Below are positions 1-12,907 of a stretch of 64,000 nucleotides of DNA, in pieces. This stretch comes from Colius striatus (lineage: Eukaryota; Chordata; Aves; Coliiformes; Coliidae). The stretch covers positions 6,708,867 through 6,772,866 of the forward strand of contig NC_084760.1 of the NCBI RefSeq assembly GCF_028858725.1. The letters are read 5' to 3'. The translations under genes were made by a program, and so were the position numbers. The notes under the pieces were generated by a model. That model was not told where the DNA came from and did not search any database. It saw nothing but the letters and a program-made list of their open reading frames with translations. Each line of letters starts with the position of its first letter. Positions within the stretch are counted from its first letter, which is position 1.

Positions 1-3000
1 TCCAACCGATCCATTTTCCAGGCCTCTAGAGAACCTTTTCTATTCTGTATGTTCAGACATCCTTCTCATAGCTGTTCATCTATCTTTCAACTGGATCGAA
101 TCCATTAGCTCAGGGCAGGAAATTTTGTTAACGTTTACACAAAGGACTATCAATTAGGACAAAGTTTTCTTGGAAAGGAGGCTAGTTGACAACTGCCCCC
201 TAATTATGCTCTTGAACTTCATCCTGGACTTTCTGTCCTCAACACTGATATTCACAGATTATGATATAGTAAAGAGCCATTGAAATTATCTAGTCTGGCC
301 TTAAGATAGAAGTCTTCTATGAATTATTATTTTTAACTAGAAAAGCAGGTAGTAACTGTAGTCTGAAAAGTGCAAATGATCAACAAGGCTAGATCAGGCC
401 ACTTAAAGATGATTCTCAGATCACATATAGTATTTGCAGAAAAATACTTTTATATATAGTAACACACTGCAATAGACAAGAAACCTGTTAACGTGGCAAT
501 AAAAGCTCAGTAACTTCTGAACTACAGCTTAAAACAAAAGCCTTGCTCTGAAAATTCGGTCATGCAGCATCTACCATAAAACTGAGAAAGTTAGTGCACT
601 AGTCAGTTACTCCATTGATTATTCTGCTGCTGTCACTGTTAAAAAAAATAATTGTCTTGTTTCCAGTGTAAATGCATGTAGTTTAAACTTCCAACCAGAG
701 GCAAAATGCCCTAGTGATTTCTAATTATGTTAAATGTAGCAATCAGTTATGCTCGTGTTCTTATATCTCAAATGGGTTAATCCAGGTGTTCCAATAGAGT
801 ATGTGCCATCTTCATTTATGTTGGGTATATGGGTAGTTTTTATGGAATACTGACATTTATCTCATGAACTTTTCTTACTATAAAACATTTTTAAGATACT
901 CCAGATTCTTTCCAGCTACTATGAAGATACAGAACCGTGGCTGCTTACAGACTGCATCAAAAGCGGATATTACTGGAGAAGTTCTCATTTAGGATTAGAC
1001 TGTGGGTTCAAAGCCTTCACAGCAGGTTGAAGGCCCCATTGCTCAGTTAAATATATACATAGCAAGCATTGTATATCTTTCCCCTCCTATCCAACATGGC
1101 CATTCTAAGGTAAATTCAAGAAATTATGACCACTTTCCACATTATACAAGACACTTCAATACCACCCCTAGCCTGGAGTTGAGTGACAGCTTTAAGAATC
1201 AACTCTCAGCTATATTACTTAGAGAGAAAACAACTCAGTTGCTACTCTGCAACTGCCAGGGACATCATAGCTTTAAGAGTGGACAGCAATATGTCACAAT
1301 ATTAATGTATTTCTGATAATACCTGTGCAGTCATTGAGGAGCTACATTTACTAATGGCAGCACAAGCACTTTGTCAATCACTGCACACAGAGTCATCCAC
1401 AAATCTTGATGGTTCCATGTCAACAACGGTCCTTCAGAAAGGACATGTAAAGATTTGCTGTCACCATAAAACCACTTTTGCATGAATTATAATCTATATT
1501 CTTGCTTACCAGTCATTCACTGTTGTCAGGTGATTTGAGAAGTCTGTCCTTTAAGTCTGACATGTGAAATATGAATACAGAAGGGAATAGCCCTAGACAG
1601 TGTACAAACAACATGACTGTGAGTCATCTGTATGAGGGCTCATGGTGTGGTTCCATGCATGCTTATCTTAGGGATAACGTAGTACAGACAAAATGCAACG
1701 TGATGCCATAAAAACATACAATTATCTAGACATATAGAGCTCCTCAGTTTGATTTCCTCTAAGAATATTAATCATGTCTCAGATTCCAAGTACTTCACAG
1801 CTTCCCATGAAATGCTAATCTCTCTAGAGCATGCTGCAGCATGAATGTCTCCTTTGGCACTTTTTTCATTTTCATTCTGCAGCTCCTTGCCTTCCCCAAT
1901 GGAGATTTCAGCTGAAAAACACTCTTCCTTCACACTCTGCCTCCACCACAGACTCAGCTTCAGATTTAATTCACCAAACCTTGAGCAAAGTAACATCTAC
2001 TCTAATTCAGTCAATAAGGATTCTTCTAAAGTCAATGAGTGATGTAAACTTTCCAATTAAGAGAGTGATAATTAAGTCAGGTTGAACCACCTTCTGGCAA
2101 TGCCTATCTCTCTCTATTGAGGTGAAAGACTGGATGGGGTAAAAAAAAACCAGCATGGACTATTTTCTGGCCTGAGCTCAACCACTGTGGCACAGTTTTG
2201 ATTCCTTCATTCAATTACACACAACCTTTTGCCTGCCAAAACAGTAGGGGCTGCAACCAAACTGCTACTGTAACAGTACCTGGTTTAGGCTGTATTCCAG
2301 CCATGCTTGAATATTGTATGGGAAAGAAACAGTTGGCTGTGGAAAAAGCTGTGCCATGATCTGTGCCTACAGCTGGATACTATGAATGATTGCATATTAG
2401 TACAGGTGTAACCTAAGTACATGCAAGTATCTTAAATTCTACACAGATAAAAGAGAATCAGATTAATATCCATCTTGGTCTTGAATAGATTCTGTAGAAA
2501 ATGTGTGAAATATGGTAACAGAAACAATTATTGTGGCCTGTAAGAAAAAGAATCATTGAAATCTCACTAACCAATTTATCCATTGTGCTAAAGCTATCAC
2601 TTTGCGTTTAACCAGAAGCTACATATCCTGAGTTCTGTCTGCACCAGAAGAGCCTCTGATTACTGCAATCATACTGGTTACCAAGGCTGTCACTGTAAAT
2701 ATGCCAGATACCAAGACTGACACTGGTGTTACAGTAACTTTTTAATGTAGATCTGGCTTTACTGACAGGCAGGCACCAAAAATAAATTTCTATATCTTGG
2801 ACAAATTTAAGAAAGATTTTCTTACAGATGACTGAACAGAAGTAAATTGTTTGAATCTGCATAGGGATTCGTATTTGAACAACTAAAAAAATCTAAGATA
2901 GGTTTGCATCTGAAAGACAATTGACATACACCAAAGTTTATTTATATATTGTACTAAAATAAATGTTTTCATTATAAAATTATAATTACATTGTAAAAGT

Positions 3001-6000
3001 ATCATTACATTATAAAATATCTCATTCTATTTATGGTAATTATATTGTTACATATTATTATATAATGAATAACATTATATGTTGTACTATTATGATATAT
3101 ATATAACATGTTACATGATTATATTATACAAATATATTATTCTAATTTTTCTCATGCACACCTACCATTGGAATCTATTTTTTTCTTTTCCTATTAAAAC
3201 AGTTACAGATCCTTTTTTTCTGAATAACTGTTATGAAAATGATATTGTCTGATTAACAGCTGTGTAGCTTCCCAATAACCTAAGTGCTCATTCTGTAATC
3301 ACAGAAATAGTCTTTCTGAGTGCAATGGGGCTATTTGCATGAATAAAGACCTGCAGCCTCAGTCCCTAAATTTGTATTTATAGTATCTTTAAGTATAATA
3401 AAATTAAATTACAAATGAGTCACTGATTAAGTGTCCTTTCAAGTGCTATAAAATCTTGTACTGAGCTAGAGCTCCCTACTGTTCCTGCAATAAATAAGTG
3501 TTCAGAAGACAACAGAAGAGGATTTTGTAGGCATGCAGATCGTAGGATCTGTTTTATCCCAGTTTTTGACAGAAAATGGCTTTTCAGATTTACATATCAT
3601 CTGAAAACATATCCAGGAACACCGAATCTCTATGTAGTTCCTCTTCAGACATTGCAGCTACAGCTTTGGAAATGAAATCTGGAAGCATTTGAGATCAGCT
3701 CTCCTCTGGCACCAAACAGGGAACAACTGGGCAAACCACAAGCCCCACAGAAATGACAGAGTGAAGTCATAATTAGTTCAAAAGAAAGTAGTGAGAAAAG
3801 ATAAATCCAAAGAGATTTGGATGCTCTGTGAAAACATCCCAATTTGAGGCAGGCAGAGAGGATCATGATGCTGTGCTGGAAGGGCTACTGCCAGTATCAG
3901 ACTTGGTTAAAACTCAAGTGCTTCTGTGTTTCCTCTTTCTCTCCTTTCAGTTTTCTCCCTTCAAATATCTCTCTATTTCCTGTGCAGAATACAGTCACCT
4001 ACCCATCCCATGCTTGAGACACTGTGCATCTCATATTTTTGTCCCACTCACCTAGTAGAAGGTGTGGAGAGATGGTTTTCTCAGCTACATTCCCCATTAC
4101 CACTCTTTTTTTAATTCCCTGATCCCCAGACAAAGTAGGCTTTAGAGAGGAAGCATGCTTAAAGAGAACAAGGAATAAAGTATGTTTCATTCTTCTTACC
4201 CTCGTGCTCTCTGAACGTCTGTCCCAAACCCCCTAGACAGTACCCAGCTGAAAAAACACTGGTCAGTTGTTTAAGTGGTGCTTTTTTTTCTGCATTTAAC
4301 CAAAACCTGTGGACTTCCAATTTTTGTAACCTTAAACTGTAGATCTGACTAGATCTTGTGTTTAAAATGCATCATGATCTATATGAGCAAATGGGAAAAT
4401 TCCAATTGCTTAGGGACTTGGTTCATAGAAAAACAAAAATGTGGGTTTGGAAAAAAATCAGTTTTTTTCAGTGAATTATTAAAAAAACAGTAAATCAGAA
4501 AAGTGGTCCTATATCAATGGTACTGGTTTCTCATATTAATTGGAAAAAAAAGCAACCTGTTTCAAAGGCTGAATGTTGAGAAAAAATATCTACACAATAC
4601 AGAAAGTATATCTCATGAATGCACAGGAAAAGTGCATATATCAAGCTAGAATCTTCTTCCCCTTCTATCTGGAATCTTACAGCTTTAAAAACACAATAGT
4701 AGCCTGAAATCTATAATGGGATTAGAGAGGGAGGCACTAGGTCTTATGAATTGTGAAATTCTTTGGTAAGAATCAGATTCAAGACCTGTCATCATTTCAG
4801 AGTCTGCCAGCAATTTCAGTGGTATTTAAGGCATGCTACAAGGGCAGAAATACTACATTTACTTAGTTCAATTCAGGATGTTGCAGAAGGACATTCTTTG
4901 GATCGTGCTTATGCTGCTACACAAACGTATGTATATAAACATCTTATTTTAGAAAGAATTGTGCAAATGAATGGTCATCACTTGCTGAGGAAGTCCTGCT
5001 GCCTCAAAAATTACTTCTGTAACAGCAGAGCCCTGAGATGCGATGGGGCTTCTCTCTAAGGTTAGCAGGACTTCGCACTTTGCAGTGTTTTTAACTGGAA
5101 AAGGTAAGCGGGGAAGATTAAAAAATTTACTTTCCTGTTGCTGATAAGTGCTTTGCATTACTAAAATTCAAGAAAGGAAAAAGTTAGAGTGAAGGCTGAT
5201 TAACATCTCACCTTAAATTTTACCTTGAATTCCACCCCACTCCATCCTGAGGTTGACATATGAATGCTGGCTGAAGCAGCTATTTCCTGCTATAATTCGC
5301 CTTGCTTCTTGCAGAGCTGGTCACTCACAGCTGGGAACACTGGTCCAGCTCTAATGTTATTTTTTAAAGACCTTACTACTGGTATGGTAAGACAAAAGGC
5401 CAGCTGTAAAATGATGTTGTTCAGGAACAGTCTCAACATTGAGCTCCCTGTCCTTGCCACAGGGAAAAGGGTAAGGCAGAGTGCTCCAAGAAACTTCAGC
5501 CACCTGAGTTTAATTGTCTTGTGAGTCAACAGCCTCCATCACCCTGAACATCCTTGGTATTTGTTGCTCCTATTAGTTCATTTACACACTAAGCCATTTT
5601 CTATGTCCTCCTCTGAAACCCTTTGCACATGGAACTTCTCTGGTGTTTCCACTTTCAGACTTAGCAGAGACCACAAAATTTGCTCTCTGCTATTTAGCAC
5701 CTCAAGCTAGACAGCAACTTGGCTGTAGAATGGAACAGTCAGTGTTTTATTCACCATTAAACACAGACACCTCTTAAACTGTTCACAGTGCATTTTTATT
5801 AAACAAAAGGCATATTATTGGCTTCGAGCCAGTTCACATAAATATGTCTTGGTCAAGATCTAATAATGTAAAACATCCTGGAAAACATTAAAAGAATCGT
5901 ATAACAAGATTCGTATGTCAGATCACATAAAACTGAGAAATTTAAGGCTGATTAGTTAGAAGGTATTGTGCTATATGAACTGAATGTTGCTGAAAATTGT

Positions 6001-6825
6001 GAAAAATATTACATGAATATATAAGCAGAGGTTCTGATATCTATTCCAGATGTATAATTGCAGTCTGGTTTCTTGCTGTAGTAACACTTATGTTGCCATC
6101 TTCCCTGTCCTACAAATACCTTCTGATGTCACTCACCAATTTCCACCAATTTAATAAAGAATTTAAGGTCTCAAAAATCATATGATAATTGGAATGTGGA
6201 TAGAGGAAAGAGCCTTAAATTATCATCTCCCTTGAGGGAAAAGCAAATATAACTTATCCCTTTACCTCCTTTGAGTGGAATCAGACATTTGGCCATTCAG
6301 CATCTGTATATTGGCAATCATCACAAACATAATATCACAAAACTTATAGCAAGTAATAAAAAAAACACCTAAATGAAGTTGAGGAGGAGGGAAATATTGT
6401 CTGTGGCAAGAAGAAAGAGTAAAATTCACAGGACAAAATTCAAATGAAAGAAGGCTCTGCTCCTTCCACTTTCTGTTGAATAAAACTTTTCCTTCAAAAC
6501 CTTTTTAAACTTTTTTTTTTATTACACCTCATCAGCATCTGTCACATTTTTTGTAAGGAGAAAGAGTTTGCAATTACAATCTAGCAACCAGTAACTGTCA
6601 AATAAAATATGCAAGATTAAGGGCTTCTTTTTGGTGTGCATATGTCTTACTAGGAGATATGAGAAGATCTTAACACGTTAATTTTACACAGTATTACAGG
6701 TGCAAATTGGAATGGGGTTCAGGATATCATTCCTGAATACACTGAAACAGGACTTTAACTTGGTTGAATCTACCATGGTTTGCCGGATCAAAATGTCAGG
6801 CTGGTCAAGTTAAAATATGGAATAT
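1..6825. other. AT-rich intergenic sequence, no gene recognised
   Basis: I see no exon, RNA gene or clear transposon here. Open frames are short, overlap on both strands and show no recognisable domain. The part at about 2,935-3,150 is very AT-rich and is listed separately. The sequence is consistent with the gene-poor flank of a developmental gene, but that is inferred from the downstream EPHA7 gene and not from anything in this stretch. Confidence 0.6.
2935..3150. repeat. AT-rich low-complexity tract
   Basis: The tract is almost entirely A and T. It has repeated short words such as CATTATAAAA and ATATTATTATA, and an ATATATATA run near 3,095-3,105. Many segments are self-complementary, so the strand could form hairpins. 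No transposon ends are visible. It is probably a decayed microsatellite-like region. Confidence 0.7.
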
Positions 6826-6943
6826 CCAGTTCTGGGCTCCTCAGCACAAGAGAGACAGGGAAGTACTGGAGAGAGTACAGCGCAGGGCCACCAAGATGAT
6901 CAGGGGCCTGGAGCATCTTTCATATGAGGAAAAGCTTGATTTT
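6826..6943 (+). mobile_element. CR1 LINE fragment (ORF2 C-terminal part)
   Basis: About 120 bp match the sense strand of the CR1 ORF2 region just after the reverse transcriptase. The frame reads [20 protein letters not shown] followed by [16 protein letters not shown], close to the same region of the CR1 copies at 29.0 and 31.8 kb. Both ends are lost, so it is a short internal remnant. It is oriented opposite to the CR1 tail that begins about 250 bp downstream. Confidence 0.85.
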
Positions 6944-7198
6944 GTGATTCTACGATTAAGAATGGTTCAGTCTTTTCAATGTTTCAAGGAAAAAACACTG
7001 AAGGTATTTGTTCCAAGTTTGGAATATTTCCATGAATCACTTTTTGAAGTGATAACAGCAAAGTCCATCTTTCCAGCAACACAAATACTCAATTGCTTTC
7101 TAGATTCACCAGAAAATATTTGGTGTTTTTATGGTTTGTTATGCTTTTTAGTAACAGCTCATCTCCTCCATATCCAGCCCTAGAAAATATCTCAACAG

Positions 7199-7472
7199 AA
7201 TCATAGAATCAAGGAATGGTAGGGGTTGGAAGGGACCTTTAGAGATCATCTAGTCCAACCCCCCTGCAAAAGCAGATTCACCTAGATCAGGTTGCATAGG
7301 AACATGTCCAGATGGGTCTTGAAAACCTCCAAGGAAGGAGACTCCACAACCCCTCTGGGCAGCCTGGGCCAGGGCTCCTTCACCCTCATAGTAAAATATT
7401 TTTTTCTTATATTTAAATGGAGCTTTTTTTGCTCCAGCTTCATCCCATCACCCCTTGTTCTGTTGTAGTAAA
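7199..7472 (-). mobile_element. CR1 LINE 3' end fragment
   Basis: On the + strand the element begins with the reversed CR1 tail AATCATAGAATC and continues with GGGTTGGAAGGGACC, the conserved CR1 3' region. It ends near the words corresponding to the conserved CCCCTTGTTCTG stretch. It is a 5'-truncated copy of about 270 bp, as expected for CR1 insertions, which usually keep only the 3' end. Confidence 0.92.
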
Positions 7473-8394
7473 ATAATCAGGAAGCAGGAAGTGAGTCACT
7501 GTCAACCAAATGACCTGATTTTCCTCAAGAACTATGCTGCAAAGCAAAACTGATGTTGAAATCTGTGCTGGAGAACAGAAACAAGTAGAAATTGCACGTA
7601 CCTACACATAGACAGTTAAGGAAGTTAAGAGAAATAATTAACAGCATAGCAAGACATGAACTTAAAACACATCAGCATGTCACACAAACATTCAGTGTAG
7701 ACCTTTAAACTGTATATATGGTATTAAATTCAGTCATGTCTGGGAGTGTTTCCAGATGCTGGAACACAATTGTCTATATGACTAAATGCTTAAATGTTCC
7801 TTGGCACTAATACAGTTCATGCCAATGGTCCTGACCATGCCCAGAGATAGTTCATGAGCTTGTACAGGATAGTTCTTTTCCAATAAACAGTTTACATGCA
7901 ACACCTCGTTCTGGAGCTATGAGAGTTTACTACTAGAGATGTGGGCAGCATCATCTCAGTTCATCTCAGCACCAAAAAACGTAACTACAAATAATGATAT
8001 ATGTAGTAGCTACACCATTTTGAACAGTGGGTAGTAGGTCTCAGACAAAGAAATCATTTTGTACATCCCTAGTAGGAATTAAAGAAGAGCAGATATTAGT
8101 CCAGTGCTTGATTCTTGCTCTGTGACTCTTCTGTGGTCCTAGGTCCTAAGCAGTGTCGTCAGTGTGCAAAATTTAAGGCATGCTTTGCCATATAATTTCT
8201 TACATTTCAAAGATAAGTGGTAATCTAGGACTCCTATGGCAGATTTTTAGTGAAAACTGGAATAGTCATTTAAAAATGATCTTCTCAGGAGCAATCAGTA
8301 AACATGAAGAAATAAGGCTCATCCAGTAAATTAGTCAGTACAAATTATACTTCCACTCTGATATTAATGACTCAACATCAGCTTGGCAGAAGAT
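7473..8394. other. Intergenic sequence, nothing recognised
   Basis: About 900 bp between two CR1 remnants. I see no coding exon, RNA gene or repeat with recognisable ends. Confidence 0.5.
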
Positions 8395-9060
8395 ATTAAG
8401 CTGAGTCTCTCAGGGATCTATTCTGGCTTCAACATCATTCAATATTTTCATTAATGACTTGGAGGCTAAAGTTGGGAATATGTTAATTGCATTTGTAGAT
8501 AAATACGGTGCTGAAAGTAATCAAAACATTGTGGTAGTATAAGACAGATGTAAATGGCAGAGCCTATGTCTACCTTATCAGCACAGAATATGGTAGAAGC
8601 CTGATAACCATGACCAGGGATTGTGGACATGAGTCTTCCACCACAAAATATAACCAGAATGATGATAATTAGGATATAATTCCTGAAAAAAAATACGGAA
8701 TCCAATGAGATTATAGAAAGTAATCCCGATAAGAAGAAATAACAGCATGCACACATAAGAAATTTGAGAATCAGTAACTTCACCATTAGAGAGAAGGATC
8801 TAGGTGCTTTAGCAGATGATGAATTAAATGAGTCAACAACATGACATATTTTAAATACTGTAAGTGCTATCTGGGTTGTATTATTAGGAGTGTCATGTTG
8901 AACAAGCTAGACAATTATGCTGCATTGCTTAGCAGTACATCAGTGCACTTTAGAATACTATTTTCAGTTCCAGTTACTCCTCAAAAAATGTGCAGAAAAA
9001 TAAAGGAGAAAAATTGCAGTAGTTTTCCTAAACAATGGTTTAATCAAATCTGGAAGAAAG
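8395..9060 (+). mobile_element. Ancient, heavily eroded CR1-like LINE remnant
   Basis: Near 8,415-8,465 the + strand reads approximately SFNIFINDLE, the segment that follows the GVPQG box of CR1-type reverse transcriptases. At about 8,790-8,830 it reads EKDLGALADDELNES, matching the CR1 segment seen in younger copies as [14 protein letters not shown]. The stretch from 8,870 resembles the following GCI-type segment. Stops and frameshifts break all frames, and there is no clear 3' tail. Divergence is much greater than in the other CR1 copies here, so this is probably an old relic. The middle part, 8,520-8,780, is not recognisable. Confidence 0.6.
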
Positions 9061-12000
9061 GCTCAAGTGAAGGAATCTGGAAAAACAGTAAAATATGCAG
9101 ATTTAATAAATGTTATGGTAAATAAATTCATTCTGTAATTATCACATGGCTCAACTATCTTTGCATATTAACCAAAACCAAAAGTAATGTTATAGGATTA
9201 AATTTAAAGATTAAGATAGAAATCTGAGCATAAACATTTTTTAAAGTTTTGATTTCAAGTTCACAGTCAAAACAATTGCTAGCTGAATCAATGAAAACAC
9301 CAATCAGTGTGGGAAAATAGGTACATTATGTCAAGTTAGTGGGAAAATCATTCCTTTGCTACAGAGTTTGGAACTCCTGGAACCACAAGTCAGATATGTG
9401 TCTCTTGTGAAGAAGCCACAGCCATTCCCAGCAGAAAGGCTAGAAATGTACTGCCCATGAATCTCATTGCTCCTGGAAGTGTCCCTAGAGAAAGTGCGTT
9501 AACTGGTACAGTGAAAGAGATTTTTAGCCAAAAAGCATAGCAAAAAGCTTTACATCACCAGCAAAGAAAGTGCAACAGAGGCAAAGCAATTCAAAGCTCT
9601 CAAAATTAGAAAGAAAAGAAAAAAAATAGTTTCAGGTCATTTTATCCACAGTACAGAAACAGAGCTAAGAGGCATTTCAAGAGGTGTCTGAGGAAACTAA
9701 GTCCTATACGAAGTCCTACAGACGTAAGTTTCAGGAGTGGGGGCTATGGGAAGTAAAGAGACAGTGTAGCAGTACAGGAAAAAAGACATTCTTTTCTATA
9801 AGGAAGCTAACTGTAATATTGTCATTTCACAAAGATACTTCAAGGCAGGATGTGGGGAAGGGTTCAAATACTTTGCCTGTGTAATATTTTCCTATGGGTC
9901 TATGTGGCCCATTGCAATTACAGATCTTTTTACCTTCCTGTATAGAACAAGGAGCTCCATAACAATGATCATGTGGTCTATAGCAATGCAGAGTAATGAT
10001 TGTAAGCTCTTGGTTTTAATCTTCCATCTCTTTTAAACACTATTCCATCAAGATTGAAATTTATCACTTTTTGTTAGCTGTTTGCTAATTAGTTATCTAT
10101 TATTAGTCAATTGTTTAGATCCCTCTCTAGTCAACAAAGGAAAAATATACTCTCAGAGGACCTTCCCTGTCTCATTCTTTTCCTCCTCCCTTCTTTATTG
10201 CTTTTCTCTCTATCTTCTTTTCTACCTTTCTGTCTTTTGTATTTTGGATAGTTTTCTGCAACCTTTGTGTATTGGGATCTGATGAACACCATTGCTGGAT
10301 GCAGTTCCTGAATGAGAAGTGAAGAAAGATGGGTATATTTCTGTCAGTGGTGTAGAGCTGTCAGGAGTTTACTGATAGTTACCCAAAATCACTAAGTAAA
10401 AAGTTACCTTTTTTTTTTCTTTACATGCTTACTGAATACTTCCCAAAAACAAGGCATGTCCCAACATGCTCTCTCCTCATTAATCAGAAAAGACCTAATA
10501 GGTTCATTGTTTTCTCTTTTGTTTTCTTGCATGCTGTCCTCTACACATAACATTGTATATAAACTGGAAACTTACTATCATAGACTGAATGGCACATGGG
10601 AAAGTTTTGCACACATAATTATATGTTTTAATTAGTACTAAAGGGAATTACATGTATAAATACCACACATTTTTGGAACTCTCTTTAGTCTGAAGATGGA
10701 AGGTTACTGAAGTTCTCCTCTATTAAAACAAATTAAGTACTTCAAGAGCAAAAGGAAGAGATGTTTTCCTTTAATGTTAGCAATTTTTGCCTCTTGGTTT
10801 CTGTCCCTAATCCAATAACCTATACTAAAGTAAGAATTCTGTAAGGAAGAAAGGGACTCTACTTCTCTGAAGAACTGGCTATATTTTTGCATTTCTCAGC
10901 AAATGATGAATGATTTCTTTATAACCATTTTTTAGAAGCCATAGAAATCTCTGATTTACCAAGTGAATACATGTATTTGAAAAGCCCTTCTGCTTCCTTA
11001 AAATATTTATGATTCTTATATGTTGTAATAGGAAACATAATTTATTGCTTCTAGTGTTGAAAGGTCATGATATGGTAGAAAGAGACAAAAGCAAGTTGAG
11101 AGAAATATCAATGTATTCCAAATACAATGGCAGTCTTGTGTACCATAGACTAACAGAAAGGATTGATTAGTTACACCATACCATTTGAAATCTAAGTAAA
11201 ATAATAATTGAAAGAAAAACATAATTGTAAGCAACATAAGTGATAAATGTTAGGGGGAAATTCAGTTCTTCAGTGATATATGGTTACTCATTTGAGGGAA
11301 ATGTTACAACTCCCAAAGGGAAAAGAATTGTCATATTTTTATGGTTGTTTTTTTCAAGTTAGAAATTTAATGTTAATCAGAAGCAAAAATATGTTTAATA
11401 ACTGGTAAAGTCAGATATTTAATGGAACTTCAATGAGCATTCTGAATAGAGGGAAATACTTTTATAGGTTAGGAATAAAATTTACAAACCTGATCCTATG
11501 AGTTTATGTAACAAAAAAGTCCTTTCATGATTGATTATACCTCAAGAAGTCTTAACGAGCAGCTACTGAAATTAATTGATTTTACAAACTAACCTTTTTG
11601 TGTGTATTCCATAATCTACAAAAGGAATTGCTTGGATTTATCATTAAAAGATCCAACCTACCAAGCTGTAGATGCATTGTTAACTTTAATCACAGCACTC
11701 ATATACACAAATGTTTGCAAGATCAACACTCAGTTAAATATTTAAAACTACGAGAACTAAAGCCATATGACTTTCAAACACTAATTACTTTTCCATTTAC
11801 AGCTGTGGAATCCACATCCAGTATTTTCTCAATTAATGTGGATAGCTCATTACACTGGAGAGAAAAAAAAAGAAGAAGAAGAATATTTTAAATGTCTTTC
11901 TCTTGTTAAAAGAAATATGAAGGAATTCAGCTCTGAAATTTCATTGAGCTTAATAGATAAGTGACATGGTTAAATCACACCTGTCATTTTACAGATGAAA

Positions 12001-12775
12001 GGATTTGCCAGAGTGTGAATTGCAGCTATAAATCTCCTATATATGAATAGGATACTAGAGAGTTGCAGGCTGAGTTGTCTAAGCCATAATTTGTTGACAG
12101 CAATGGCCCTGATAATTAGCAGCAAGTTTTTACAATATTTAAGCAGCAAACTTCAAGGGTCACTGCTTTTAAATCAAACCTCAGGGTTATTTGAGTTACC
12201 TTCTGTTGCAGCATGAGGAGGTTGGCACCTCATAAATTCCCTTGTATTCTTAACTGGTATTGACAGGACTCTGTTGCAGCATTACATGGCTTCTGATTTA
12301 TTTTGTATGGGAAATGCAGTACTCTCTGTGGAAGTATTGCAGTACTGGAAAGTCTCAGAGGGTGGCTTTATTGTATTAATAGAGCAATACAAATAGAGTT
12401 TAAGTTGTCTTTTGTTCCATAACCTGCAAAAGAGGAGCCTGAAAGGGTACTAAATGTTTCTTTATACCAAATGTGGAAGAAAGCTTATTTTTATGACTAG
12501 AATCTGACAGCATTATGAAAGCTACCCTTGTAACAGATCAGCACCAAGTCAGGCAGTAGGGACTTTTTTGTTTCAACATTTGATGTGCCAGGAACTGCTT
12601 CCTACTACACAGTCTTCTCACAGAGGTCTAGATGCATCCACCTTAGCATCAGAGAGAAAGCAGCCATTTCTAGAATTAAAGGAATCATTCTTTGAAGGTG
12701 CCTCTCACTGCACTGGCAATTAAAGAGCTTGGACTTGTTTTCTAAAAGCATACAGTGGGGTGAGAGGACTTCAAA
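9061..12775. other. AT-rich intergenic sequence, no gene recognised
   Basis: About 3.7 kb without a recognisable gene or transposon. It has short homopurine and homopyrimidine patches, and a small GAA run at about 11,862-11,885. Open frames are short and look random. Confidence 0.55.
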
Positions 12776-12902
12776 GAATCACAGAATCATAGAATGGTAG
12801 GGGTTGGAAAGGACTTTTAGAGATCATCTAGTCTAATCCCACTGCTCAAGCAGGTCCACTTAGATCGGGTCACACAGGAATGTGTCCAGGTAGGTTTTGA
12901 AA
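12776..12902 (-). mobile_element. CR1 LINE 3' end fragment
   Basis: The + strand begins with AATCACAGAATCATAGAATG and GGGTTGGAAAGGAC, the reverse of a CR1 3' end. It stops after about 125 bp at GGTAGGTTTTGAA, directly against the 3' end of the next, longer CR1 copy. Either it was truncated on insertion or the next copy landed in or beside it. Confidence 0.9.
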
Positions 12903-12907
12903 GGATA

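Noticed and set aside
6764..7183. + strand open frame of 139 codons
   Set aside because: Only the middle third matches CR1 ORF2. The rest is unique sequence joined by chance, so it is a LINE fragment and not a gene.
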